From positions 1 through 49,672 of the forward strand of contig JANYIM010000108.1 in NCBI GenBank assembly GCA_025362055.1: DNA of 49,672 bases. The letters are read 5' to 3'. The notes below the pieces were generated by a model. It ran no database searches. It saw only the letters and a list, made by a program, of their open reading frames with translations, and was not told where the DNA came from. Below are positions 19,506 through 29,572 of this stretch, one piece after another. This DNA comes from Bacteroidota bacterium. GTDB lineage: Bacteria > Bacteroidota > Bacteroidia > Chitinophagales > Chitinophagaceae. Each line of letters opens with the position of its first letter. The first letter of the stretch is position 1. The translations under genes were made by a program, and so were the position numbers.

Positions 19506-21440
19506 ATGCCAAACCTTACTTACATAGCGTTAATTCCTTTACTGCCACTGGCAGGCTTCCTGCTTTTGGGGATATTCGGAAGAAATTATTTTAAAACCAC
19601 TTCAGGTATTATTGGAACTACATTGTTATTGATAGCTACTGTATTGGCAATTTATACAGCTTATGGATACTTCTTTGAATATGGTAAGGTGGCAGGTGTT
19701 TATCAAAAATTAGTGCCGCTGCATTATACCTGGCTCGAATTTTCCAAAGGTGTTTCCATCGATATGGGCATCATCCTTGATCCTATCTCTGTGATGATGC
19801 TGGTGGTGGTGACCTTTGTTTCACTGATGGTACACATTTACAGTCTTGTGTACATGAAGGGGGAAGAAAGATTCCCCACTTACTATGCTTTCCTCGGGCT
19901 TTTTACTTTTTCCATGCTTGGACTGGTCGTATCTTCCAATATTTTCCAGATGTATATTTTCTGGGAACTTGTGGGGGTGTCCTCATTCCTGCTCATTGGA
20001 TATTATTATGATCGCCCCAGTGCAGTAGCGGCTTGCAAAAAAGCGTTTATTGTTACCCGTTTTGCTGATGCAGGATTTCTCATCGGCATATTGATCCTTT
20101 CTTTTTATTCGGGCACATTGGATTTTAATACGCTCATTCAAAAGTTAACCTCACCCGATTCTGTTGAATTGAAGAATGCTGTGGCTGCTTCTTTCCTTGG
20201 TGTGTCGGCATTGACATGGGGACTGGTATTGGTATTCATTGGTGGGGCTGGTAAAAGCGCCATGTTCCCATTACATATCTGGCTACCCGATGCAATGGAA
20301 GGCCCCACACCCGTTTCTGCATTGATACATGCTGCAACAATGGTGGTAGCTGGCGTTTTTTTAGTGGCAAGATTATTCCCGGTGTTTGCCATCTCGGCTC
20401 CCGAAGCATTGAACTTAGTGGGTTATGTTGGCGCCATCTCTGCATTGATAGCTGCCGTCATCGCCTGTACGCAAACCGATATTAAAAGAGTGCTGGCCTA
20501 TTCAACTATGTCGCAAATTGGATTCATGATGTTTGCATTAGGAGTATCGGGCCATGGTGGTGAGAATGGATTAGGCTACACCGCATCGATGTTCCACCTC
20601 TTTACACACGCCATGTTCAAAGCATTGTTATTCCTTGGTGCAGGTTCCGTGATACACTTTATTCATAGCAATGAAATGAAAGACATGGGGGGATTACGAA
20701 AATACTTACCCATTACTCATATCACTTTTTTAATTGCCTGTCTTGCTATCGCTGGTGTGCCACCCTTTGCAGGTTTTTTTAGTAAAGAAGAAATACTGCT
20801 GGCTGCTTACCAGCACAACAGCATTATATATTATGTAGCATTATTTACATCCGGACTTACCGCTTTTTATATGTTCCGTTTATACTTCAGTATTTTCTGG
20901 AATAAAAAAGCAGATATCCACGGTGAGCATCATGGAGAAGGCGGTTTTGCATTGCTGATGCCATTGATTTTACTGGCAGTTGGTGCAGCTGCAGCGGGTT
21001 TCATTCCATTTGGAAATTTCGTAAGCTCAGACGGGACAAAACTGGAAAGCGCATTTCATTTACAATTTTCCATCTTACCGGTTGCTATTGGGCTGATCGG
21101 GATTTTTACTGCCATGTGGTTGTATAAAAAGAAAAATGACAAGCCCGATAAGATCGCAGCATCCTTAAGCGGTTTATACAAAGCGGCCTATCGTAAATTC
21201 TACATTGATGAGCTGTACACTTTCATCACAAAAAAAATATTGTTTAATTTGATAGGAAGGCCGGCAGCCTGGTTTGATAAGAACATAGTGGATGGATTGG
21301 TCAATGCAACGGGTAAGGCAACACAAACCATTTCAGAAAAAATAAAAGGAATGCAATCTGGTAAAGTGCAACAATATGCCATTTATTTTTTAATAGGTGT
21401 GATCGCCTTAGCTGTATTGTTTATTTATGTTTGGAAATGA
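19506..21440 (+). CDS. nuoL: NADH-quinone oxidoreductase subunit L
   Basis: YMKGEERFPTYYAFLGLFTFSMLGLVVSSNIFQMYIFWELVGVSSFLLIGYYY; GAGKSAMFPLHIWLPDAMEGPTPVSALIHAATMVVAGVFL. ATG 19506 preferred over TTG 19491. Confidence 0.95.
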   Translation: MPNLTYIALIPLLPLAGFLLLGIFGRNYFKTTSGIIGTTLLLIATVLAIYTAYGYFFEYGKVAGVYQKLVPLHYTWLEFSKGVSIDMGIILDPISVMMLVVVTFVSLMVHIYSLVYMKGEERFPTYYAFLGLFTFSMLGLVVSSNIFQMYIFWELVGVSSFLLIGYYYDRPSAVAACKKAFIVTRFADAGFLIGILILSFYSGTLDFNTLIQKLTSPDSVELKNAVAASFLGVSALTWGLVLVFIGGAGKSAMFPLHIWLPDAMEGPTPVSALIHAATMVVAGVFLVARLFPVFAISAPEALNLVGYVGAISALIAAVIACTQTDIKRVLAYSTMSQIGFMMFALGVSGHGGENGLGYTASMFHLFTHAMFKALLFLGAGSVIHFIHSNEMKDMGGLRKYLPITHITFLIACLAIAGVPPFAGFFSKEEILLAAYQHNSIIYYVALFTSGLTAFYMFRLYFSIFWNKKADIHGEHHGEGGFALLMPLILLAVGAAAAGFIPFGNFVSSDGTKLESAFHLQFSILPVAIGLIGIFTAMWLYKKKNDKPDKIAASLSGLYKAAYRKFYIDELYTFITKKILFNLIGRPAAWFDKNIVDGLVNATGKATQTISEKIKGMQSGKVQQYAIYFLIGVIALAVLFIYVWK

Positions 21441-21465
21441 TAACGCATAAAGTCAAATTTTTTTA

Positions 21466-22947
21466 ATGAACCTGTTATTACTCATATTAGTACCATTATT
21501 AACTGCAACAGCTATTTTGCTGATGCGGAACGCTAGCCAGGTAAAATGGGTAGCATTGACAGGAGCAACCGCACAATTGATACTGGCATTTGTGCTGTTC
21601 TTTGCTTTCCGTAAAGAACAGGCAGCAGGAAACCCACTGCAGATGTTATTTCAGCAGCAATACAACTGGTTCCCGTCATGGCATATCAGTTTTCATTTGG
21701 GTGTAGACGGAATATCGGTGGCGATGATCTTACTGACAGCTTTTGTTGTGATCGCCGGCGTGCTTGTTTCCTGGAATGTTGCCAGGATGACGAAAGAATT
21801 TTATTTTCTGCTCATCTTGTTAAGTTTAGGTGCGTATGGATTTTTTATTTCACTGGACCTCTTTGTCCTATTTTTCTTCCTGGAGATCGCAGTCATCCCA
21901 AAATATTTATTGATCGGCATTTGGGGTAATGGAAAAAAAGAATATAGTGCCAATAAACTCGCACTCATGCTTATGGGCGGCTCTGCGCTGGTGTTAGTTG
22001 GATTGCTGGGAGTTTATTTTAGTACGCCTGAACATACATTCGACCTGCTGAAATTATCAGACATACAAATACCTCCCGAAGTACAGAAGATCTGCTTTCC
22101 TTTATTATTTGTAGGCTTTGGTGTGTTCACGGCAATATTTCCCCTGCACACCTGGGTACCCGACGGGCACTCTTCTGCACCCACGGCAGGGTCCATGTTC
22201 CTGGCAGGCATTTCCATGAAACTTGGTGGCTACGGGTGTTTAAGGGTGGCTGTTTTCCTGATGCCGCAGGGGGCAAAAGAATATTCCACGATCATAATTG
22301 TATTATCCACGATCGCAATTTTATATGGTGCATTCGCTACAATGATGCAGAAAGACCTGAAATACATGAATGCATATTCCTCCGTAAGCCATTGCGGATT
22401 TGTTTTACTGGGCATTGGGATGTTAACCAAAGTATCAATGACCGGTGCTGTTATGCAAATGGTATCACATGGTTTAATGACGGCCCTTTTCTTCGCAGTT
22501 ATTGGAATGATCTATGAACGGACACATACAAGGCAGGTGAATGAAATGGGCGGACTGCTAAAAGTAATGCCGTTTATAATCACGATATTATTTATTGTAG
22601 GATTATGTTCGTTAGGATTACCGGGGCTCAGTGGTTTTGTGGCAGAGATGACCGTCTTCATGGGTTCCTGGCAACACCCCGATCCATTGCATCGTATTGC
22701 AACCATTGCTGCTTGTTTGTCGATTGTGGTAACGGCCGTATACATATTAAGAGCGATCGGGCAAACAGCCATGGGCCCAATCAAAGCGGGTTACGAAAAT
22801 TTATCGGATGCAACCTGGAATGAAAAACTGGCCGCTATCATATTGGTCATTGGCATCGTAGCGATTGGAACAGCACCTTTCTGGCTCAATGATCTGGTTA
22901 GTCCGGCATCCCAATTAATTCTGGAAAAAATACAACTGGTACAATAA
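21466..22947 (+). CDS. nuoM: NADH-quinone oxidoreductase subunit M
   Basis: 493 aa; FFLEIAVIPKYLLIGIWG, FPLHTWVPDGHSSAPTAGSMFLAGISMKLGGYG. Confidence 0.95.
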   Translation: MNLLLLILVPLLTATAILLMRNASQVKWVALTGATAQLILAFVLFFAFRKEQAAGNPLQMLFQQQYNWFPSWHISFHLGVDGISVAMILLTAFVVIAGVLVSWNVARMTKEFYFLLILLSLGAYGFFISLDLFVLFFFLEIAVIPKYLLIGIWGNGKKEYSANKLALMLMGGSALVLVGLLGVYFSTPEHTFDLLKLSDIQIPPEVQKICFPLLFVGFGVFTAIFPLHTWVPDGHSSAPTAGSMFLAGISMKLGGYGCLRVAVFLMPQGAKEYSTIIIVLSTIAILYGAFATMMQKDLKYMNAYSSVSHCGFVLLGIGMLTKVSMTGAVMQMVSHGLMTALFFAVIGMIYERTHTRQVNEMGGLLKVMPFIITILFIVGLCSLGLPGLSGFVAEMTVFMGSWQHPDPLHRIATIAACLSIVVTAVYILRAIGQTAMGPIKAGYENLSDATWNEKLAAIILVIGIVAIGTAPFWLNDLVSPASQLILEKIQLVQ

Positions 22948-22954
22948 ATAAGAT

Positions 22955-24352
22955 ATGAATGAATTCCTGATGATAATGAAAAGTGAATGGTTGATCACCG
23001 CCATCATCTTTTTGCTATTGCTTATTAAGCTTGGCAAAGGAATGAAGAACGGATCTCTATTGCTGCTGGTACAGGTCTTGTTATTATTGAATTTCATTAC
23101 AGGATTCTTTTTCAATAAAGAAGGTAGTTTGTTTGACGGGATGTACCACACGAGCTCAGTAATTATCTTTCAAAAAAATATTTTAAGCCTTGGCGTATAC
23201 CTCATCTCCCTATTATTTGCAGATTGGCTGAAGAAGAGCGAACACCTGCCCGAATTTTTTATTTTATTGTTATCGGCATTGCTGGGTATGTTCTTTATGA
23301 TATCCAGTGGTAATCTGCTGATGTTCTTTTTGTCGCTCGAACTGGCTACCATCCCTGTTGCAGCCATGGCCAATTTCGATCTCGGAAAAAAAATATCTTC
23401 TGAGGCGGCCATGAAAATGATCTTGTCATCTGCCTTCTCTTCAGGCATTTTATTATTTGGCATTTCACTGGTATATGGCGCAACTGGTACTATCAGTTTT
23501 GTAACATTGCCAACTCAGCTAAATGGAAGTACATTACAAATACTGGCATTTGTTTTCTTATTTGCCGCATTTGCATTTAAGTTATCCATTGTTCCGTTTC
23601 ATTTATGGACCGCTGATGTGTATGAAGGCGCACCGATGGCAACAACTGCATTTTTATCGGTCATTTCAAAAGGCTCCATCGCTTTTATTTTCATGTCGGC
23701 TTTGTACAAGGTATTTGGCTCAATGAATGAAATATGGTACAATATGGTGATGATATTATCCATTGCAACCATGATCATCGGCAATCTTTTTGCACTGCGG
23801 CAACAAAATATAAAACGCTTCCTTGCATTTTCTTCCATTGCACAGGTAGGGTTTATTTTAGTGGGTATCAGCAGTAGTTCAACAGAAGGGGTATCATCTG
23901 TTGTTTATTTTGTTCTTATCTATGTGTTCTCCAATTTAGCCGCTTTTGCAGTGGCAGCAAGTATTTCATCGCAAACAGGTAAGGAGAAGGTCGATGATTA
24001 TAAAGGGCTGTATAAGACCAATCCGTTCTTAAGCTGGGTACTGGCATTGGCATTATTTTCACTGGCCGGCATCCCACCAACTGCAGGGTTCTTCGGTAAA
24101 TTATTTTTACTGACGGCGGGGGCATCCAAAGCAAATTATATGTTCATTACTGTTGCGGCACTGAACATGATCGTTTCCTTGTATTATTATTTGAGAGTGA
24201 TACGGGCAGTGTTTATGGATAAGAATGAGCAACCCATTGAAAAAATAAATACAGATCCGGCGACTAAACTTGGGCTGGTCATCTGTGGTGCGGGTATTGT
24301 ATTAACGGGATTACTGAGTTGGATCTATGATTATATTCAATCATTAAATTAA
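22955..24352 (+). CDS. nuoN: NADH-quinone oxidoreductase subunit N
   Basis: 465 aa; FKLSIVPFHLWTADVYEGAPMATTAFLSVISK, FLAFSSIAQVGFILVG. Confidence 0.95.
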   Translation: MNEFLMIMKSEWLITAIIFLLLLIKLGKGMKNGSLLLLVQVLLLLNFITGFFFNKEGSLFDGMYHTSSVIIFQKNILSLGVYLISLLFADWLKKSEHLPEFFILLLSALLGMFFMISSGNLLMFFLSLELATIPVAAMANFDLGKKISSEAAMKMILSSAFSSGILLFGISLVYGATGTISFVTLPTQLNGSTLQILAFVFLFAAFAFKLSIVPFHLWTADVYEGAPMATTAFLSVISKGSIAFIFMSALYKVFGSMNEIWYNMVMILSIATMIIGNLFALRQQNIKRFLAFSSIAQVGFILVGISSSSTEGVSSVVYFVLIYVFSNLAAFAVAASISSQTGKEKVDDYKGLYKTNPFLSWVLALALFSLAGIPPTAGFFGKLFLLTAGASKANYMFITVAALNMIVSLYYYLRVIRAVFMDKNEQPIEKINTDPATKLGLVICGAGIVLTGLLSWIYDYIQSLN

Positions 24353-24359
24353 GTGTGAC

Positions 24360-24749
24360 ATGGCGATCAATAAGAATCACGAATTTGAAGAACTTGATGG
24401 TGTTAAATGCGGCATTGTAGAAAAAAATGTGCCACCTGCCCGTGTGGCGTTCTTAAAAAAAATATTGGAGTACAATCGCTTTACAGTAATAGTAGTGTCT
24501 TCTCCTGCGCCGAAAGTGGCTGCAGCACCGGCGGTGGCTACCGAGCCAGGTACTGAATCACAGCAAACTCCTCTACCACCAACTGCACCTGAAACCTTTA
24601 CTGTGGGCGTTACAGATTATACTTTTAATACCATCAATGCCATTTTTGGAAGGCTATTGCATACACCCGACGGGCACGTGGTAACATTAGCGTACTGGCA
24701 GCAAAAAGAAAATATAAGCCATGATGAAGTGCCGTATTATGAAATGTAA
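24360..24749 (+). CDS. Hypothetical 129-aa protein linked to the nuo operon
   Basis: Starts 8 bp after nuoN; N-terminal domain, Pro/Ala-rich linker, C-terminal NTINAIFGRLLHTPDGHVVTLAYWQQKENISHDEVPYYEM; paralogous fragment at 26756-26899. Confidence 0.85.
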   Translation: MAINKNHEFEELDGVKCGIVEKNVPPARVAFLKKILEYNRFTVIVVSSPAPKVAAAPAVATEPGTESQQTPLPPTAPETFTVGVTDYTFNTINAIFGRLLHTPDGHVVTLAYWQQKENISHDEVPYYEM

Positions 24750-24771
24750 ACTGTCGGCTTATTCCTAAAGA

Positions 24772-26688
24772 TTATTTTACAAAAACAGAAATAGCATAAG
24801 CATTTTTTGTGCCATCAGTTAAAGTAGTTGCTATGCCGTTTTTCCAGATTTTAGCAACGTCTTTAGTTCCGTTTTTTTCGTATCCCGCTACATACACATC
24901 CGTTCCTACAACAAAAATACAATTGGCCTCTGCATCGTTTACACCATTGGTTAAATCAGTAACAACTCCATTTTTCCAAATTTTGGCTACGAATTTTGTT
25001 CCGGGGCTTTCAGATCCAGCTACATAAACATCACTTCCTGATACATAAACAGAATAACCCGAAGCATTACCAGAACCATTGGTCAATGAAGTATTAATTC
25101 CATTTTTCCAAACTTCGGCAGTTGAAGTTGATGGAGGACCTGGAGAATTATGCTCGCCAGCAATATAAACATTAGTACCTGAAACATAAATTGAATATCC
25201 AGCTGAATTAGTAACATTAGATAAAACTATGGGTATTCCGTTTTTCCAGGCTTTTGCGGTACTGCTGTTTTCATATCCTGTTACGTAAACATCAGTACCT
25301 GAAACAAAGATTGAACTTGCTTCAGCAAAAGTAGAGCCATCAGTTAATGGAGTAGCAACGCCATTTTTCCAAACAGCTGCAACACTTACTGTTCCATTAT
25401 AATTATACGAACCTGCAACATACACATCAGTCCCCAAAACAAAGACTGAGTACGCATAACTATCGTCAGGACCGCTTGGTCCTAAAGCTATGGCAACCCC
25501 ATTTTTCCAAACAGTTGCAACTTGTACTGTTCCGTTAGTTTCGTATCCTGCAACATAAACATCCGTACCCGAAATAAAAACCGAATAAGCTTGGGCATCA
25601 TTACCGCTACTGCTTAAAGTAGTTGGAACGCCGTTTTTCCAAACTTTTGCAACGTCAATAGTTCCGCCGTTATTTTCATACCCCGCAACATATATATCAG
25701 GCGCTGCGGAAGTAGTGGTAAATGTTATATCATTACCATAAGCCGTACCCACACTATTAACAGCATATGCCCTTACATGATAAGTGGTGCTTGTAGCAAG
25801 CCCGGTGATGGCACTCACAAATGTTCCGGTTCCGGTACCATCGGTAGTATGGTTGCCCGTAGCTATTGGATTTGCGGTTGTACTCCAGCACACACCCCTT
25901 GCCGTTACTGTGGCGCCGCCATCATTGGTAATATTACCGCCGCTTGCAGCCGTGGTATTGGTAATAGCTGTAACAGGTGATGTGGTGATAGTGGCGATGG
26001 TTGCGCTGGATGTTGTGGTAAATGTTGAATCGCCACCATAAGCCGTTCCCATACTATTAGTAGCATAGGCTCTTACATGATAAGTGGTAGCTGCGGTAAG
26101 CCCGGTTAAGGCACTTACAAATATTCCCGTTCCCGTACCATCTGTCGTGTGATTGCCGGTTGCAATAGGATTGGCAGTGGTGCCCCAGCACACCCCCCTT
26201 GTCGTTACTGTAGCGCCGCCATCATTGGTTACATTGCCCCCGTTGGTAGCAGTTGCGATAGTAATGGCTGATGTGGTGGATGTACTTACTGTGGCCAAAG
26301 CGGTGGATGAAGTAGTGGTTGTAAAACTTATTTCATTACCATAGGCTGTACCCACGCTATTGGTAGCATAAGCACGTACATGATAAACGGTTGACATGGT
26401 AAGCCCCGTCATATTACTGCCAAACGTGCCTGTACCTGTTCCATTAGTGGTGTGGTTGCCGGTTACAACCGGATTGGCCGATGTACTCCAGCAAATACCT
26501 CTTGCTGTTATAGTAGCACCCCCGTCATTAGTAATATTGCCACCACTTGCTGCTGTGGTGGATGTTATGGATGTTACGGTAAGCGTAGTTAAAGCGGGCA
26601 AAGATGTTGCCACACCAGTTTCGCTGATCTCTTTCTGGCAATTAAAACTCACCAGGCAAACCAGCAGGAGGCAGTAAAGTGTTTTCAT
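24772..26688 (-). CDS. Lipoprotein with three Fn3-like repeats and a seven-repeat C-terminal region (predicted beta-propeller)
   Basis: 638 aa; lipobox LVSFNC; three ~90-aa repeats (ASGGNITNDGGATVTARGVCWST...YHVRAYATNSVGTAYGN); seven ~40-47-aa repeats (DVYVAGYE...VAKVWKNG...YSVFVSGT). Confidence 0.88.
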   Translation of the reverse strand: MKTLYCLLLVCLVSFNCQKEISETGVATSLPALTTLTVTSITSTTAASGGNITNDGGATITARGICWSTSANPVVTGNHTTNGTGTGTFGSNMTGLTMSTVYHVRAYATNSVGTAYGNEISFTTTTSSTALATVSTSTTSAITIATATNGGNVTNDGGATVTTRGVCWGTTANPIATGNHTTDGTGTGIFVSALTGLTAATTYHVRAYATNSMGTAYGGDSTFTTTSSATIATITTSPVTAITNTTAASGGNITNDGGATVTARGVCWSTTANPIATGNHTTDGTGTGTFVSAITGLATSTTYHVRAYAVNSVGTAYGNDITFTTTSAAPDIYVAGYENNGGTIDVAKVWKNGVPTTLSSSGNDAQAYSVFISGTDVYVAGYETNGTVQVATVWKNGVAIALGPSGPDDSYAYSVFVLGTDVYVAGSYNYNGTVSVAAVWKNGVATPLTDGSTFAEASSIFVSGTDVYVTGYENSSTAKAWKNGIPIVLSNVTNSAGYSIYVSGTNVYIAGEHNSPGPPSTSTAEVWKNGINTSLTNGSGNASGYSVYVSGSDVYVAGSESPGTKFVAKIWKNGVVTDLTNGVNDAEANCIFVVGTDVYVAGYEKNGTKDVAKIWKNGIATTLTDGTKNAYAISVFVK

Positions 26689-26755
26689 GCAGCTGCATTT
26701 AGTATTTCAAATATATGAAAATATAAGGTGTAGAGGTATTGCGATATAGCAGGAT

Positions 26756-26899
26756 AATACCATCAATGCAATTTTTGGAAGGCTGCTCCATACATCCGAT
26801 GGACATGTGGTTACCCTGGCATACTGGCACCAGGAGGAAAAAGTATCCCACGATGAGATACCTTATTATGAAGATATCATTGCAAATCCTACCGCTTAA
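26756..26899 (+). pseudogene. Truncated 3' paralog of the 129-aa nuo-linked gene
   Basis: NTINAIFGRLLHTSDGHVVTLAYWHQEEKVSHDEIPYYEDIIANPTA* with an in-frame TAG at 26747-26749 and no upstream 5' part. Confidence 0.8.
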
Positions 26900-26905
26900 T
26901 ACCAG

Positions 26906-28066
26906 TTATTTCTTTTCAAACAATACATGTACCGCCGACGCGTACCCTTGTACTGTAAATAACCATTTGTTGGTATTGGTGTCTGCCCGCCTATACTCAC
27001 CATGCCGGGTATAAACTGCTATGGCGCCACCGTCACCATTTCCGTTCGCACCAAAAAAGGGAGGAGGATAAACTTTGATCATGGCGATATCTGCAGGATT
27101 AACGCCCAGCAATTGTTCCAGGTCTACTTGTATCTCATCAATATAAAATACTTTCATTTCATGCCCATGCCATTTTACGAGCATGTCTCCGTAATGGCCA
27201 TTGTTAACACTAAGCCCGGCCACACGTGTTTGCAGGTACATCATACAATCAGGGTAGGAGAGTATGCTTTCATTATCAAGACAGTCAATTATTTTCTCTC
27301 CCGCATCATTGAATAAGGCCGAACTATAGGTTTCATCGAATTTTTGAATGTTGGTTTTTTTGATGCCGGTAACTGTTACATCACTTAATACTTTGTATTT
27401 CCCTGTATCGGCTATTACAAATTTTGTTGTGCCATTAACAGCAGTAGCATTGCTTTGTGTAAGATTAACGGGCTCGGTAACACGTTTTACCTCTTCGGTG
27501 AAAATAAGATCAGAAAAATTCAATGAAAAAGGATAGCCGTCTATTGTTACATCAGGATGATCCTTTGATTTGGGGGAATTGGCATAATTAAACACAAGAC
27601 TGGCCTTATTCTCAAATACCATTGGGGGAAGATGGAACATATTTGCCTGGTCCAATACCAGTTCTTTGTTGAAGAATTTTTTATTATCAGTAAGAAGGAT
27701 CGCTTTAATGGTTGATTCCTTTTTGTGATCATTCACCTGCCCCGAAATGCTGAATATGCCCGGGGAGAAATACGCATTCAATAAAAGATCATCATTGATC
27801 CGGGATGGGAACACAAAACAGAAAAGTGATGTGGAATCTATTACGGGAATAAAAAAAGTATCTGTTAAATGAGTAGTTTTAAGTGATGCGGTAAACATCA
27901 GGCTACTCGGTTTTTTATAACCATTAATGGTAACCGTTAGCCATAAAGAATCACCGTTAACCGGCTGCTCTAACTTTATTTTTAAAGGGAGGCTTTCTGT
28001 CTGAGCAATACTGCCGGCGCTGAATAATAATAACAATACTGCAATGCAAGAATATTTTCGCGACAT
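26906..28066 (-). CDS. Secreted protein with C-terminal TonB-receptor plug-like domain and no beta-barrel
   Basis: 386 aa with signal peptide; ILSYPDCMMYLQTRVAGLSVNNG...YIDEIQVDLEQLLGVNPADIAMIKVYPPPFFGANGNGDGGAIAVYTRHG resembles plug domains. Confidence 0.7.
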   Translation of the reverse strand: MSRKYSCIAVLLLLFSAGSIAQTESLPLKIKLEQPVNGDSLWLTVTINGYKKPSSLMFTASLKTTHLTDTFFIPVIDSTSLFCFVFPSRINDDLLLNAYFSPGIFSISGQVNDHKKESTIKAILLTDNKKFFNKELVLDQANMFHLPPMVFENKASLVFNYANSPKSKDHPDVTIDGYPFSLNFSDLIFTEEVKRVTEPVNLTQSNATAVNGTTKFVIADTGKYKVLSDVTVTGIKKTNIQKFDETYSSALFNDAGEKIIDCLDNESILSYPDCMMYLQTRVAGLSVNNGHYGDMLVKWHGHEMKVFYIDEIQVDLEQLLGVNPADIAMIKVYPPPFFGANGNGDGGAIAVYTRHGEYRRADTNTNKWLFTVQGYASAVHVLFEKK

Positions 28067-28111
28067 TATTTTTTCTTGATCACAAAAAGTAAGCTGATTT
28101 TACAGGAAATG

Positions 28112-29572
28112 TTACTTTAATTTTTCGGTTAACAGGTTTTTAACTTCAACGAGGGCGATCCTTTCCTGTACCATTGTGTCCCTGTAGCGTATCGTAACCG
28201 TATTATCTTCCTTTGTCTGGTGATCGATCGTTACACAAAACGGTGTGCCAATAGCATCCATGCGACGATAGCGTTTACCAATGGCATCTTTCTCTTCATA
28301 AAAACAATGGAAAGACTGTTTGCAATCATTCATCAGTTCCCTTGCGATCTCGGGCAACCCGTCTTTTTTTACCAGGGGTAAAATGGCGAGTTTGGTAGGG
28401 GCGATCTTTGCAGGTATGCGTAACACCACGCGACTATCTTCTGTACCGTCTTCCTTATTCCATTTTTCTTCGGCATAAGATAAACTGAGGATGGTTAATA
28501 CCAAACGGTCAAGCCCAACCGAAGTTTCTACAACATACGGAATGTAGTTCCCGTAAGGTTTTCCGGCTTCATTGAGGTCATTGTCGAAATACTGTATCTT
28601 CTTTTTACTATATTCCTGGTGCTGCTTCAGGTCAAAATCCGTTCTTGAATGAATGCCCTCCAGCTCTTTCCAGCCAAAAGGGAATTCAAATTCAATATCC
28701 AGCGCCGCATCGGCGTAATGGGCTAACTTAACGTGGTCGTGGAAACGTAGTTTTGCCGCCGGAACGCCCAGGCTCTCATGCCATTTTTTTCTTTCTTCCT
28801 TCCAGAAATTATACCATTCCATCTGTGTGCCGGGGCGTACAAAGAACTGCATCTCCATCTGTTCAAATTCCCTCATGCGAAAGATAAACTGGCGTGCAAC
28901 GATCTCATTCCTGAAAGCCTTGCCCGTTTGTGCAATGCCAAAAGGGATCTTCATCCTGCCGGTTTTTTGCACGTTCAGGAAATTAACAAAAATTCCCTGC
29001 GCAGTTTCGGGCCTTAAATAAATGGTATCGCTTTCTTCGGCCACACTTCCTATTTGTGTACTGAACATCAAGTTGAATTCACGAACATCTGTCCAGTTAC
29101 TTGTTTTACTGACAGCACATTTTATCTTATTGTCTTCAATCAGTTTTTTTAAACCTGCAAAATCATTCTTTGCCAATAATACATCCATCATACTTAAAAG
29201 CGCTGTTGCCAATTGCTCGTTGCCCATCGCTTTTTGTTCATCTGCATAGCTTTCAATCAAATGATCCACCCTGTATCTTTTATTGCTATCCTTATTGTCG
29301 ATCATCGGGTCACTGAAATTATCCACGTGCCCGCTGGCCTTCCAGGTGGTAGGATGCATAAATATGGCTGCATCAATACCAACGATATTATCATGCAGTT
29401 GCGTCATGCTCTTCCACCAATAGTCCCGGATATTCTTTTTCAGCTGGGCGCCATTCTGCCCATAGTCGTATACCGCTGCAAGCCCGTCATAAATTTCAGA
29501 CGACTGAAAAATATAACCATACTCTTTACAATGTGAGATCAGTTCCTGGAAATTGTTTACTTCGTTTGCCAT
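28112..29572 (-). CDS. glyS: Glycine-tRNA ligase (class II, single-chain type)
   Basis: SDTIYLRPETAQGIFVNFLNVQKTGRMKIPFGIAQTGKAFRNEI; VVETSVGLDRLVL; anticodon-binding domain. ATG 29572 preferred. Confidence 0.95.
   Translation of the reverse strand: MANEVNNFQELISHCKEYGYIFQSSEIYDGLAAVYDYGQNGAQLKKNIRDYWWKSMTQLHDNIVGIDAAIFMHPTTWKASGHVDNFSDPMIDNKDSNKRYRVDHLIESYADEQKAMGNEQLATALLSMMDVLLAKNDFAGLKKLIEDNKIKCAVSKTSNWTDVREFNLMFSTQIGSVAEESDTIYLRPETAQGIFVNFLNVQKTGRMKIPFGIAQTGKAFRNEIVARQFIFRMREFEQMEMQFFVRPGTQMEWYNFWKEERKKWHESLGVPAAKLRFHDHVKLAHYADAALDIEFEFPFGWKELEGIHSRTDFDLKQHQEYSKKKIQYFDNDLNEAGKPYGNYIPYVVETSVGLDRLVLTILSLSYAEEKWNKEDGTEDSRVVLRIPAKIAPTKLAILPLVKKDGLPEIARELMNDCKQSFHCFYEEKDAIGKRYRRMDAIGTPFCVTIDHQTKEDNTVTIRYRDTMVQERIALVEVKNLLTEKLK

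Noticed and set aside
25777-26677. Plus-strand ORFs with repeated VxVPLVVWLPVxxGLAVV sequences
   Set aside because: Antisense shadow of the three Fn3-like repeats of the 24772-26688 lipoprotein.
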